This document shows, piece after piece, positions 1-8,533 of a DNA stretch of 64,000 bases. Numbering within the stretch: the first letter of the stretch is position 1; each line of letters begins with the position of its first letter. The notes under the pieces were generated by a model that did not search any database, was not told where the DNA came from, and was given only the letters and a program-made list of their open reading frames with translations. The position numbers and the translations under genes are program-made. The stretch is taken from contig JAIMKP010000006.1 in assembly GCA_020692355.1 (NCBI GenBank), positions 27,575-91,574 of the forward strand. Direction: 5' to 3'. This DNA is from Desulfosporosinus sp. (GTDB taxonomy: Bacteria > Bacillota > Desulfitobacteriia > Desulfitobacteriales > Desulfitobacteriaceae).

Positions 1-255
1 CTCCGCCCGGAATATGCCGCCTGGGACGCGCGCCAACGTTTTACCCTGGATTTGCCACCCTCCCAACTGCCCATGGGTTGTTTATGCGGGGAAGTACTCA
101 AGGGCAAAGCGCTCCCATTTGATTGCCCGCATTTTACCCGCTCCTGCACGCCCATTCATCCAGTCGGCCCCTGCATGGTGTCTGGCGAAGGCACCTGTGC
201 TGCCTATTACAAATACGAGCGAAGGGACGATGCTGCAAATGGCTCGAAGTCCTGA
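1..255 (+). CDS. hypD: HypD, [NiFe]-hydrogenase maturation protein (C-terminal part)
   Basis: Only the last 84 codons are inside the window; the gene starts to the left. HypD is an Fe-S protein that forms a complex with HypC and carries the Fe(CN)2CO moiety during assembly of the NiFe active site. The visible part holds the family's C-terminal signature: CLCGEVLKGK near positions 88-117, then FDC, CTP, a HPVGPCMVS stretch and GTCAAYYKY just before the end, with the conserved cysteines in place. The reading frame ends in TGA at 253-255, overlapping the start of hypE, so the two are translationally coupled. Confidence 0.92.
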   Translation, partial: LRPEYAAWDARQRFTLDLPPSQLPMGCLCGEVLKGKALPFDCPHFTRSCTPIHPVGPCMVSGEGTCAAYYKYERRDDAANGSKS

Positions 256-1258
256 GAATGAGCGCCTGCTTCTGGCACATGGCGACGGCGGGATGCTGAC
301 TCACCAACTGATCCAAAACCTTTTTCAACGCTATTTCACCGCCCCCGAGCTGACCGCGTTGACCGACGCCGCGCTACTGCCGGGAGCTGCTGAATTGGCC
401 CTGACCACCGATTCTTTCGTCGTCAACCCCCTCATTTTCCCAGGAGGCGACATCGGCAAACTGGCCGTGGCCGGTACGGTCAATGATCTGGCGGTCAGTG
501 GCGCTCTGCCTCGTTACTTAACAGCCGCCTTCATCCTGGAAGAAGGACTTGAATTATCCATTCTAGAACGCATCGTGGCCTCCATGGCCGCCACGGCTCA
601 AGACGCCGGGGTTACAGTCGTCACAGGCGATACCAAGGTTGTGGAACGCGGCAAGGGAGATGGCATCTATATCAATACCACAGGCCTCGGCTTTCGCGAT
701 AGCCGAGCCGACCTGGGCTATCCTCGAATTCAAGCGGGCGACAAGATCATCCTTAACGGTGGTATTGCGGAACACGGCGTGGCTGTCTTAGCTCAAAGAG
801 CTGGACTTTCCTTCAATCAGAGTATTCATAGCGACTGTACCCCTTTAAATACTCTGATTACCCCCCTCATCGCCGAGTTCGGGTCAGCCCTTAAATTTAT
901 GCGTGATCCGACTCGGGGCGGCTTGGCTACCACAGCTAAAGAAATCGCTCTATCCGCCAAGCTCGACCTTTGGTTGGAGGAGGCCACCATTCCCCTGCGT
1001 GACGATGTGCGCGGGGCCACAGAATTCCTGGGGCTGGATCCCATGTATCTGGCCAATGAGGGCAAGGTCATCATCATCGCCGCTTCCGATCAGGCCGATG
1101 CTATCGTCCGCTTCCTCCAGCGCTTCCCGGAAGGCCAACGGACTGCCATCATCGGCGAAGTACGCCCAGGCCGGGGCCAGGTTTTGCTGGAAACTCCACT
1201 GGGAGGTACACGCCTTGTGGACATGCTTGCCGGTGCTCCGCTGCCACGAATCTGTTAG
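239..1258 (+). CDS. hypE: HypE, carbamoyl-dehydratase for NiFe active-site cyanide
   Basis: About 339 residues, the usual HypE length. HypE takes the carbamoyl group from HypF on its C-terminal cysteine and dehydrates it with ATP to a thiocyanate, the source of the CN ligands. Visible support: the N-terminal HGDGGMLTHQL motif of the PurM/AIR-synthase-like fold, TTDSFVVNPL, GTVNDLAVSGA, a DPTRGGLATT motif, and the invariant C-terminal PRIC with the acceptor cysteine as last residue. The start lies inside the end of hypD: ATG at 230 or 239; 239 has the better distance to an upstream AAGGGA. A longer open frame reaching back to position 14 is hypD read in another frame. Confidence 0.95.
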   Translation: MARSPENERLLLAHGDGGMLTHQLIQNLFQRYFTAPELTALTDAALLPGAAELALTTDSFVVNPLIFPGGDIGKLAVAGTVNDLAVSGALPRYLTAAFILEEGLELSILERIVASMAATAQDAGVTVVTGDTKVVERGKGDGIYINTTGLGFRDSRADLGYPRIQAGDKIILNGGIAEHGVAVLAQRAGLSFNQSIHSDCTPLNTLITPLIAEFGSALKFMRDPTRGGLATTAKEIALSAKLDLWLEEATIPLRDDVRGATEFLGLDPMYLANEGKVIIIAASDQADAIVRFLQRFPEGQRTAIIGEVRPGRGQVLLETPLGGTRLVDMLAGAPLPRIC

Positions 1259-1264
1259 TCTGAC

Positions 1265-1303
1265 AACCCCACACCACCATGTCGTGATGTGGGGTTTCAT
1301 TTT
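1265..1303 (+). terminator. Rho-independent terminator after hypE
   Basis: A stem pairing AACCCCACA (1265-1273) with TGTGGGGTT (1288-1296), extended inward with one mismatch, is followed by a T-rich run. It sits 7 bases after the hypE stop. A near-identical hairpin occurs at 6032-6065, so the hydrogenase operon is bracketed by two related terminators. Confidence 0.8.
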
Positions 1304-1520
1304 GTCCTTTTTTAACTATTGCGCTTTGGGCTAATTAACGAATCATTTGAATTATCCTAATTGGTGCAAATCAATATATTCGATAGTTTAATACGAATTG
1401 GTACTAGTAAATGATTAAAAAAGTGGTTATTATGTGAATGAGATTACTAGAACAATTAATCGGCATTCTCTTCCCCTTGTAAAAACCCACATGTAAAATT
1501 TGCCGTGTAAGGAGGAGGCC

Positions 1521-3359
1521 ATGAGCATTAAAAAGATTAACCAGGAATCACTCTATTCTTGGGTAGACAGCCTGATCAGAAAACAACGTGTCTACGGCGT
1601 TCAGGCCAATGGTGAGCGTTTCGCCTTTGCCCCGCTGACAGACGCCCGGCTCTTGAAGCTGGACTATGACGTGACGATTCTCCCACCCAAGAAATATTTG
1701 CTTCCCCAAAGGGAGGATCTCATGGAATTTCATATTAAGGGCGAGTACAAAAGCCAGGTCGAAGCTGAGCCGTTTATTCTTTTCGGCGTACACCCTTACG
1801 ACGTCGCAGCCATCTCGCAAATGGACAGTATCTTTTGTGCCGACAATTACGATGTAAACTACATGAGCCGCCGTCACAGTGCCACAATCGTCGCCTGCGA
1901 TGTGCAAAAAGCATCCCCCAATGTTTTCGCCGGCTGCCTGAACACAGCCACCGTACAAGAAGGTTTTGACATCCTTTTGACAAATATCGGCAGCCAGTAC
2001 TTGGCGGATGCGCGGACGGCCAAGGGAGAGGCGTTGCTCAAAGATCTCAGCGGAGATACTCCGACGGCGCAGGATCTGGAAAAGCGGGAACAGGTATGGG
2101 AAAACAATCAGCGTCTGTTACGCAAGCACAAATTAAAATGCCATCCCGATGAACTAGCCGAACTCTTGGATCGATCCTATTACAACCCGGTGTGGGAAGA
2201 AAAGGCCAAACGCTGCTTTTCCTGCGGTTCTTGCAACCTGGTTTGTCCCACCTGCTACTGTTTTGACGTCCAGGACGACCTAAACTGGGACATGGAAACA
2301 GGCAAACGCACCCGGGCCTGGGATGGCTGCCTGCTGCGGGATTTTGCCGCTGTGGCAGGTGGACATAATTTCCGGCGCCAGCGTGCAGACCGCTACCGCC
2401 ACCGTTATTATAGGAAAGGAAAGTACATTGCGAATAAACTGGGCAAAATAGCTTGTGTCGGCTGTGGACGCTGTATCGACAACTGCGTCCCCGGCATTGC
2501 CAACCCTGTCGAGATCTACAACAGGCTGTATATGAGCCAAAAGAACATTTATGTTCCGGAGCCTGCCACCCTGATGCGAGTCTTGCCGATGACCTCACAG
2601 GAGACTTTTTATGAAGTCCGGCTGGATTCCGGTCGCGAACTGGGTCATGAGCCGGGCCAATTTGTGGAGATTTCTTTGCCGGGCATGGGCGAAGCTCCGA
2701 TCTCTGTCTCTTCCTCCCCTACCCAAACCGGAATCTTCCAGATGGTCGTGCGGAAGGTGGGTAATGTTACGACAGCTCTCAGTAAGTTCAAACCGGGTGA
2801 CAAAATAGGCGTCCGGGGGCCGTTTGGTTCCCAGTTTCCAGTGCATGATCTTATGAAAGGAAAAGATATATTGTTCATCTGCGGCGGCATTGGACTCGTT
2901 CCAGTCCGCTCCGCCATCAACTTCATTCTGGACAACCGGGAGGACTACGGTCAGATCATCATCATGTACGGCTACAAATCGCCGTCGGAACGCCTTTTTG
3001 CCAAGGAATTGGATGCCTGGAGAAAAGTCCCTAAACTCACCCTGCTCGAGACCGTGGATTGTCCAGATGATACCTGGACCGGCAACTGTGGGGTCATCAC
3101 GACGCTCTTTCCTCATATCAAAGTTGACCCTGCCCGAACCAGCGCCATTATCTGCGGTCCACCCCTGATGTACCGCTTCGTCGTGGCTGAACTGGCTCGG
3201 CAGGGGTTCACAGATGAGAGTATTTTCGTTTCTTTGGAGCGCCGCATGAAGTGTGGTGTGGGAAAATGTGGTCATTGTCAAATCAACAACATTTACGTCT
3301 GTCAAAAAGGCCCTGTCTTCAAGTACGCCGATATCAAAGAAGTCATGGAGGCACTATAA
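1521..3359 (+). CDS. [NiFe]-hydrogenase (group 3b type) fused beta-gamma electron-transfer subunit
   Basis: 612 residues. Two subunits that are usually separate in sulfhydrogenase-type enzymes (HydB and HydG) appear as one protein. Residues ~1-345 are the beta part: a ferredoxin-like subunit with Cys motifs CFSCGSCNLVCP (~232-243) and CVGCGRCIDNCVPG (~312-325) for two [4Fe-4S] clusters. Residues ~350-612 are the gamma part: an FAD/NAD(P)H reductase with an ISVSSSPT flavin-binding stretch (~394-401), a nucleotide-binding FICGGIGLVPVRS (~452-464) and a [2Fe-2S] motif with Cys 578, 583, 586 and 594. It passes electrons between the NiFe centre and NAD(P). The start at ATG 1521 follows AAGGAGGAGG. 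The AT-rich 1304-1500 region upstream probably holds the promoter, but I see no convincing operator. The small subunit starts immediately after the stop. Confidence 0.9.
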   Translation: MSIKKINQESLYSWVDSLIRKQRVYGVQANGERFAFAPLTDARLLKLDYDVTILPPKKYLLPQREDLMEFHIKGEYKSQVEAEPFILFGVHPYDVAAISQMDSIFCADNYDVNYMSRRHSATIVACDVQKASPNVFAGCLNTATVQEGFDILLTNIGSQYLADARTAKGEALLKDLSGDTPTAQDLEKREQVWENNQRLLRKHKLKCHPDELAELLDRSYYNPVWEEKAKRCFSCGSCNLVCPTCYCFDVQDDLNWDMETGKRTRAWDGCLLRDFAAVAGGHNFRRQRADRYRHRYYRKGKYIANKLGKIACVGCGRCIDNCVPGIANPVEIYNRLYMSQKNIYVPEPATLMRVLPMTSQETFYEVRLDSGRELGHEPGQFVEISLPGMGEAPISVSSSPTQTGIFQMVVRKVGNVTTALSKFKPGDKIGVRGPFGSQFPVHDLMKGKDILFICGGIGLVPVRSAINFILDNREDYGQIIIMYGYKSPSERLFAKELDAWRKVPKLTLLETVDCPDDTWTGNCGVITTLFPHIKVDPARTSAIICGPPLMYRFVVAELARQGFTDESIFVSLERRMKCGVGKCGHCQINNIYVCQKGPVFKYADIKEVMEAL

Positions 3360-4109
3360 ATGAGCAAACCAAGATTGGCCCTATTTGATTTCGCTTGCTG
3401 TGAAGGGTGCCAACTTCAAATCGTAAATATGGAAGAAGAGATCCTCGACCTGATTTCTGTAGTGCACCCTGTGCAATGGCGCGAAGCAATGTCTGAGCAG
3501 AGTGAAGAATACGATATTGCCGTCATCGAAGGTTCGATCACTCGACCCGAGGACGAAGAACGACTCCGTCGCATCCGCGAGCGCTCCCGCTTTCTGATCG
3601 CCCTGGGCTCCTGCGCGGCTACCGGAGGGATCAATAACCTTAAAAACCAGCTTAATCTGAAAGAAGCCCAGCGCATCGTCTATGGTGATGCTGCAGACAT
3701 GCCTCATCTGGATACCGACTCGACCAAATCAGTGGACGAAGTCGTCCTTGTAGACTTCAAAGTTTTGGGCTGTCCCATTGATCAACAGGAATTTGCCTAC
3801 ATCGTCCGTTGTCTCGTCCTGGGCAAAACACCGGAAATACCGACTTATCCCATTTGTGTGGAGTGCAAGCTGCAGGAAAATACCTGCCGTTACGAACACG
3901 GCGAAATCTGCCTCGGCCCGATCACCCGTGCCGGTTGCGGGGCACGCTGCCCCTCACAGGCCACTTGGTGCTTCGGCTGCCGCGGTCTGAGCGATGAACC
4001 CAACGTCTATGCAGCTCGTGAAGTTATGGATAAATACAGGAAAACCCCTAGCGATCTAGAGGAACGGATGGCCCTATTCTGCAGTAAACCGAGGTACGAC
4101 CATGAGTAA
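3360..4109 (+). CDS. [NiFe]-hydrogenase small (delta) subunit
   Basis: 249 residues. It carries the Fe-S relay between the NiFe large subunit and the beta-gamma protein. The N-terminus has the proximal-cluster motif CCEGCQ (Cys 14 and 17), followed by GSCAATGG and GCPID. The C-terminal third is cysteine-rich (CVEC, CRYE, CGARCPS, CFGCRG), enough for further clusters. There is no twin-arginine signal, so the enzyme is cytoplasmic, as expected for group 3 hydrogenases. The start codon abuts the previous stop and the end overlaps the large-subunit gene by 8 bases. Confidence 0.93.
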   Translation: MSKPRLALFDFACCEGCQLQIVNMEEEILDLISVVHPVQWREAMSEQSEEYDIAVIEGSITRPEDEERLRRIRERSRFLIALGSCAATGGINNLKNQLNLKEAQRIVYGDAADMPHLDTDSTKSVDEVVLVDFKVLGCPIDQQEFAYIVRCLVLGKTPEIPTYPICVECKLQENTCRYEHGEICLGPITRAGCGARCPSQATWCFGCRGLSDEPNVYAAREVMDKYRKTPSDLEERMALFCSKPRYDHE

Positions 4110-5397
4110 GAAAAGCATTAATATTCAACATGTCACCCGAATTGAAGGCCACGGCAATATCGTGGTCAACGCCGGAGATGGCCACATCGAAAAAGTTGAA
4201 TGGCAGGTGCCAGAGGCGCCCAGGCTCTTTGAAGCGATGGTTCTCGGTCGCAGCTGGGAAGACATGCAAACGATCGTCAGCCGGATTTGCGGGATCTGTT
4301 CCATTTCCCATTCCCTGGCCTGTATCAAAGGTATCGAAGCGGCGATGGGCATCGTGGTATCGGAACAAACCGACAAACTACGCTTGCTCGCACATTACTC
4401 AGAGCAGTTGCAGAGCCACGTCCTGCACATCGGCTATTTGGTCGCCCCTGATCTCCTGGGTGCTAAATCAGTGGTCCCTTTAGTGGAAACACATTTTGAT
4501 CTGGTGCGTTTGGTGATAAAATTGCACCGCCAGGCCAATGCCTGGTCTGATCTCCTGGCTGGCCGCACAACCCATCCGATTACGTTTAAACCAGGTGGTT
4601 TTAGCAAGGTACCCGCTGAGGCCTCCCTGAGAGACTTACATGCCGGTCTCACGAATCTAATCCCCGACTTGAAGACCCTGTCGAGTGTCCTCCTCAGTCT
4701 GGCCGACAAACTCCCGGCCTTTGAACGGGAAACGGAGTATGTGGCTCTCAGACAACCGGATACCTATACTTTTTACCACGGCCAAATCGGGAGCTCGGAC
4801 GCGACCGAAACAGTCCCTCTGAACCGCTTTGAAACTGTGGTCAATGAATATATTTCTCCCCAGTCCACCGCCAAATGGGCACGCTGGCACCGGGAATCTT
4901 ACGCCGTGGGTGCCTTGGCACGGTTCAACTTAAACTCCGCTTATTTGTCTCCCCTAGCCCAGGAAGTGGCGCACGCCTTCGGCCTGCGGGGCAAATTGAC
5001 CAACCCGTACCTCAATACGGTCGTCCAACTGGTGGAATGTGCGCATATCGTGGAAACATCCCTCGCACTGCTGGACAGCCTGCTAACGGCCGGAGTGCAG
5101 CCCGAAACACCCAACGTTAAGCCGAGGGCGGGCGAAGGAGTCGGGTGTGTCGAAGCTCCCCGAGGCATCCTTTTCCATCGCTATGCTTTTGATGCCCAAG
5201 GGATCTGCACGGCAGCCAACCTGGTTATCCCAACCAACCAAAACCACGGCAATATTCAGAAGGATTTTGAGGCACTCGTCCCCCAGATCATCGACAGGGA
5301 TGAAGAAGAAATCAAGCTGTGGTTGGAGATGCTCGTCCGTTCCTACGACCCGTGTGTATCCTGCTCTACCCACTATTTAAACGTGGAGTTCGTATGA
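4102..5397 (+). CDS. [NiFe]-hydrogenase large (alpha) subunit, group 3b type
   Basis: 431 residues; holds the NiFe catalytic centre that takes up or evolves H2. The N-terminal metal ligands lie in RICGICSISHS (Cys 63 and 66) and the C-terminal pair in DPCVSCSTH (Cys 418 and 421). The seven residues after His 424 (YLNVEFV) are the expected peptide removed by the maturation protease after nickel insertion. Both motifs fit the NADP-linked sulfhydrogenase/group 3b lineage; this subgroup call rests on motif recognition, not a tree. It overlaps its neighbours on both sides, showing tight coupling. Confidence 0.94.
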   Translation: MSKKSINIQHVTRIEGHGNIVVNAGDGHIEKVEWQVPEAPRLFEAMVLGRSWEDMQTIVSRICGICSISHSLACIKGIEAAMGIVVSEQTDKLRLLAHYSEQLQSHVLHIGYLVAPDLLGAKSVVPLVETHFDLVRLVIKLHRQANAWSDLLAGRTTHPITFKPGGFSKVPAEASLRDLHAGLTNLIPDLKTLSSVLLSLADKLPAFERETEYVALRQPDTYTFYHGQIGSSDATETVPLNRFETVVNEYISPQSTAKWARWHRESYAVGALARFNLNSAYLSPLAQEVAHAFGLRGKLTNPYLNTVVQLVECAHIVETSLALLDSLLTAGVQPETPNVKPRAGEGVGCVEAPRGILFHRYAFDAQGICTAANLVIPTNQNHGNIQKDFEALVPQIIDRDEEEIKLWLEMLVRSYDPCVSCSTHYLNVEFV

Positions 5398-5891
5398 AAA
5401 CGGGTACCGTACTGATCGGGCTCGGCAATCCCCTGTTGCGCGATGAAGGAATCGGCGTACACCTGGAGCGGGCGCTGGCGGCGAGCCACGCCAAGAAAAC
5501 TTCTGGATTGGGCTCGCCCTCTTTTCCTCAACCCGTGGAATTCCTGGATCTGGGGACGGCAAGCTTCAGGGTGCTGCACGCTATCGCCGGGAAAGCAAGG
5601 GTCCTCTTCATCGATTGCGCACTCATGGAAGAGGCCCCCGGCACGCTCAGACGGTTTACGCTGGACGAAGTGAGAACGCGCAAGAGTCTACCCCAGTTAT
5701 CCCTCCACGAAGGCGACCTGCTGCACACCCTGGATTTGGCGCAAAAAATGGGAGAATGTCCGCCAACCGTCGTCATCTTTGGCATTCAGCCCGAGGATAT
5801 TTCGCCAGGTGAAGCTCTTTCTCCCGCACTGACAGCTTCTTTTGCCGAATATATGCGGGCCATTGAAGAGGAAGTGAACTCGTTCAGCTAA
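5394..5891 (+). CDS. Hydrogenase maturation protease (HyaD/HycI family)
   Basis: 165 residues. It is predicted to cleave the large subunit C-terminal peptide once nickel is bound. The N-terminus has the family motif IGLGNPLLRDEGIG, with the acidic metal-sensing residue; a second acidic residue lies in FLDLGT (~residue 50) and a conserved His in LSLHEGDLL (~105). The start ATG overlaps the large-subunit stop in an ATGA arrangement. The last codons and the TAA stop fall inside a dispersed repeat that starts at 5873, so the C-terminal NSFS tail is probably repeat-derived. Confidence 0.9.
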   Translation: MKTGTVLIGLGNPLLRDEGIGVHLERALAASHAKKTSGLGSPSFPQPVEFLDLGTASFRVLHAIAGKARVLFIDCALMEEAPGTLRRFTLDEVRTRKSLPQLSLHEGDLLHTLDLAQKMGECPPTVVIFGIQPEDISPGEALSPALTASFAEYMRAIEEEVNSFS

Positions 5892-5994
5892 AGCTGAACA
5901 TCGAGACTTCGGTGGGGGAGTCTACCCCCACCGAAGCAGAGAACAGAATTCCCACTCCCACTTATAGAAGTGGGAGTCTTAAACGCTTGGATAA
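5873..5994 (+). repeat. Three-hairpin dispersed repeat, copy 1
   Basis: A ~120-base element that recurs in reverse orientation at 36161-36279. It has three back-to-back hairpins: GTTCAGC/GCTGAAC (5882-5899), CTTCGGTGGGGG/CCCCCACCGAAG (5908-5936) and ACTCCCACTT/AAGTGGGAGT (5954-5978). It ends with a GGATAA-containing tail. There is no ORF. The many imperfect palindromes suggest a non-autonomous element, perhaps derived from the ends of an IS200/IS605-type transposon; that origin is inference. Confidence 0.8.
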
Positions 5995-6031
5995 ACTTCC
6001 GAAATCAGTAAAACATTTGGGCTGTATTGCC

Positions 6032-6072
6032 AACCCCACACCACTGGCGAAGTGATGTGGGGGTTTGTTTAT
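6032..6072 (+). terminator. Terminator after the hydrogenase operon
   Basis: AACCCCACACCACT (6032-6045) pairs with AGTGATGTGGGGGTT (6051-6065), followed by a TTTGTTT tract. It is nearly the same sequence as the hairpin after hypE (1265-1296). It lies between the convergent hydrogenase and pilus operons. Confidence 0.75.
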
Positions 6073-6102
6073 CAGCGGTTGCCAGGGAGTCCCAGACTTA
6101 CC

Positions 6103-6639
6103 TTATGTTCCCGGGGAAAGCGCATATGCGAGAAACTTCAGTTCTCCGCGCATCACCCCCTGCTGCTGGGTGAGATTCAGACTTTGGGGCACCAGGCGCT
6201 GTTCTGAACCGTTTTTTAAGTCCTGGATCAGACGTAAAATATCCTCTGGTTTGCCTTCACAACTGAGGCTGAGTGCCATTTCCTGATAAAAACCTTTGGC
6301 TTGAATCGGCTCAAATTTAAGGGCCTGCGGCTTGACCCCATGCCCTTTTGCCATTGTGTAGAGATAGACCAGCATTTGCGGCTTGTCCAGGCGGCCAGGA
6401 ACACTCAGGGAAGCTTGCTTCAGTTTGGCATTGAGCTGACTGATTTCCGTCTGCAGCCCCGCCCTATTTCCCTCGTACGCCTGAAGTTGCTGATAATACC
6501 CCTTTCTTTGCCCAAGCGACTGCTGCACTGCTTTGATTTTTCCCCATTCAGGCAGGAGAAGATAGGTTGCATAGGCGTATATGGCCCCCGCTCCCAGCAG
6601 AATCAGGAGCATGATTTTTTGTCGTTGTTCTTTCTTCAT
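6103..6639 (-). CDS. pilO: PilO-like type IV pilus assembly protein
   Basis: 178 residues. A short cytoplasmic N-terminus is followed by one membrane helix (~9-30, MLLILLGAGAIYAYATYLLL) and a coiled-coil region (~35-75), then a small alpha/beta periplasm-side domain. This is the PilO layout. PilO pairs with PilN to form the inner-membrane alignment complex of the pilus machine. It lies last in the minus-strand pilus operon, 57 bases after pilN. Sequence conservation in this family is low, so the call relies on topology and position after pilM and pilN. Confidence 0.75.
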   Translation of the reverse strand: MKKEQRQKIMLLILLGAGAIYAYATYLLLPEWGKIKAVQQSLGQRKGYYQQLQAYEGNRAGLQTEISQLNAKLKQASLSVPGRLDKPQMLVYLYTMAKGHGVKPQALKFEPIQAKGFYQEMALSLSCEGKPEDILRLIQDLKNGSEQRLVPQSLNLTQQQGVMRGELKFLAYALSPGT

Positions 6640-6696
6640 GTTTTCTTTTTACCCCATGTTCACTCTCGATGTTTTGCTTAAGCAAAACGAGTTCAC

Positions 6697-7245
6697 TCAC
6701 TTTAGCTTTAGATTGAGATTCAGGGTCTGAACTTTATCCTGCAGGGAAACATTTTGAATGTCAACCTCCTGAAAAAAGTTGGAGTCGCGCAGCTTGATCC
6801 AAAGTTGAGCCACATCGACCGGGTTGGGTACGGCAATGGTCAAGGTTAGCCCTTTGTCGGCCTGTAAGGCAAAGGCATTGACCACCGTCCCGAGCGGAAA
6901 CAACGAATTTAACTTGACCCAGAGCGGACCCGGATCATGCGCGTTTTTTTGCATGATGGTTTGAAGTTCAGTCTGACTCTGCACTTGTTTCTGCAGGGAC
7001 TTGGCTTGCTGCCAGAGCACATCCACCTCACGCAGCTGATTGATGTTTCCATTCACTTGTTTCAGATCGCTTTGCAGTTTATACTCCCATAGCCAAGGTG
7101 CCGCTGCCACGGCCATGATGAGCACAGCCCCGCCGGCCCATCTTCCCAGCATCTTGACTTCTAATCCCAAAAGCCGATGTGACGGCTTTTGGTTTATTTT
7201 CTGTTCCCAACGTAAAGCAAAATTAAACTCACGTTTTTCCCGCAT
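6697..7245 (-). CDS. pilN: PilN-like type IV pilus assembly protein
   Basis: 182 residues. The N-terminus (FNFALRWEQKINQ) resembles the short PilN tail that docks on PilM. A membrane helix follows at ~32-50, then a coiled coil (~55-90) and a small globular domain. The start lies one base after the pilM stop, so the two are almost certainly co-translated. In known systems PilN links the cytoplasmic actin-like PilM to PilO. Confidence 0.75.
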   Translation of the reverse strand: MREKREFNFALRWEQKINQKPSHRLLGLEVKMLGRWAGGAVLIMAVAAAPWLWEYKLQSDLKQVNGNINQLREVDVLWQQAKSLQKQVQSQTELQTIMQKNAHDPGPLWVKLNSLFPLGTVVNAFALQADKGLTLTIAVPNPVDVAQLWIKLRDSNFFQEVDIQNVSLQDKVQTLNLNLKLK

Positions 7246-7246
7246 T

Positions 7247-8533
7247 TCAGTCCTCCCGGAAGGCTAACCCATAAAGGCTGGCATGCCTCATCCACTGTTC
7301 TTCGTAGGCTCGAACTTTCTTCTTGAAGCGAGGCCTCCACCCCCTAGGAAAACCGATCTGGGCTTCAATCCCAAGATTATCCGTGAACAATTCCTCCAAA
7401 AAAGGTAGGTCTGAATAACCTCCTGTGATAAAAACCTGATCGATCGACTTGCCAAAATGCCTTGCCGCAAAAAAGTTGAAAAACTCCTCCAGCGTTCGGA
7501 GAACCGGCAGCAAAGCCGTTTCCAACTCAACTCGCAGGAATTCCTGCCTATTTTCCAGGAGCAACTCCCCTGGGAGCACGAGTTCTCCTGCGCGCAAGCG
7601 TTCACCTTCGCTCAGGACTTCCGGGGCGCATTCCCGCTGACGGATGATCTTATATTCATACAATTCATCGACAACGCTCTCCAAAGCCAGTTCCATATCG
7701 GAATATAAAAAGAACTTCCCTTGTTCTAAAAGGATGAATTCCACGCGCCCCGCGTTCAAATCCACAATCGCCCAGTCCGACCCTTTTCCCGCGTTTACTG
7801 TTGCAACATTTTCTGCTCGGGTTGCTACGATCGGGCTTGTTTCGCCGGCTCTCGTCTCTATGCCTGGCGTTTCTCCTCTAACCTTAGCCGAACCCTCGTT
7901 CGATCCGACCTTCCTTTTCGTGTCCCGCCGCTGGCCCAGATTGGCGTAGAGGCGAAGCGTGCTGTCAGCGGCTAAATCAACGACTTCCGGCTTAAATCCC
8001 GCTCCCAGGCAGATCTGATAAAACCTTTCCCAGCGTGGTTTGGGCAAAGCAGCCAACAAGACCTTTTGTCTTTCCTGTTCCTCTTCGGTAAAGTGTTCGA
8101 TAACGCGGTAGTCCACCACATAATCTTCAATATTGAGGGTGAAATACTGATCAACGTGTTCGGTCAGGAGAATATGCAAATCCTTAGCTGACATCTTTGG
8201 CAGCACGATGATCCGAGTGATCACCCCTAAATAGGAGACCGCCAGCCTAAGCTGCTTCAACGGAACTTTCTCCCGGCGCAGCCAGAGTTTCAAGCGGGCC
8301 GCAGGCTCCAGCGCAGCGTCTCTGGCCGCTGCGCCCGTCCGCGCCGCTGGCCCTGCCTCGATGCTTGTCTCCACTGGCTCTCCCCCGACGCCCGCCTCCT
8401 TTGTTGGCACAAAATCCCCAAGTTCCAGTTCAGACAGGCGCAGGACGTGCAGTGTCCCTTTGCGGGACAGTACCTTGGCGAGCGTCCAGTGCTCATCCCG
8501 TACAACTGCTAACCATTTCTTCGCTTTAGACAA
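7247..8533 (-). CDS. pilM: PilM-like actin-fold pilus assembly ATPase
   Basis: 428 residues, longer than the usual ~350. Recognisable features are LAVSYLGVITRIIVLP with the following helix, VVDYRVIEHFTEEEQERQ, a DWAIVDLNAG phosphate-binding-like strand turn, and VFITGGYSDLPFLEEL near the C-terminus, typical of the PilM/FtsA fold. The extra length comes from two low-complexity insertions rich in Ala, Gly, Glu and Thr (~residues 44-78 and ~205-245). The start is TTG at 8533 behind AAAGGGG. It should form a cytoplasmic ring with PilN and PilO. Confidence 0.8.
   Translation of the reverse strand: MSKAKKWLAVVRDEHWTLAKVLSRKGTLHVLRLSELELGDFVPTKEAGVGGEPVETSIEAGPAARTGAAARDAALEPAARLKLWLRREKVPLKQLRLAVSYLGVITRIIVLPKMSAKDLHILLTEHVDQYFTLNIEDYVVDYRVIEHFTEEEQERQKVLLAALPKPRWERFYQICLGAGFKPEVVDLAADSTLRLYANLGQRRDTKRKVGSNEGSAKVRGETPGIETRAGETSPIVATRAENVATVNAGKGSDWAIVDLNAGRVEFILLEQGKFFLYSDMELALESVVDELYEYKIIRQRECAPEVLSEGERLRAGELVLPGELLLENRQEFLRVELETALLPVLRTLEEFFNFFAARHFGKSIDQVFITGGYSDLPFLEELFTDNLGIEAQIGFPRGWRPRFKKKVRAYEEQWMRHASLYGLAFRED

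Noticed and set aside
14-238. Long N-terminal extension of HypE
   Set aside because: This stretch encodes the hypD C-terminus in another frame, with all its conserved motifs. HypE homologues start near position 239.
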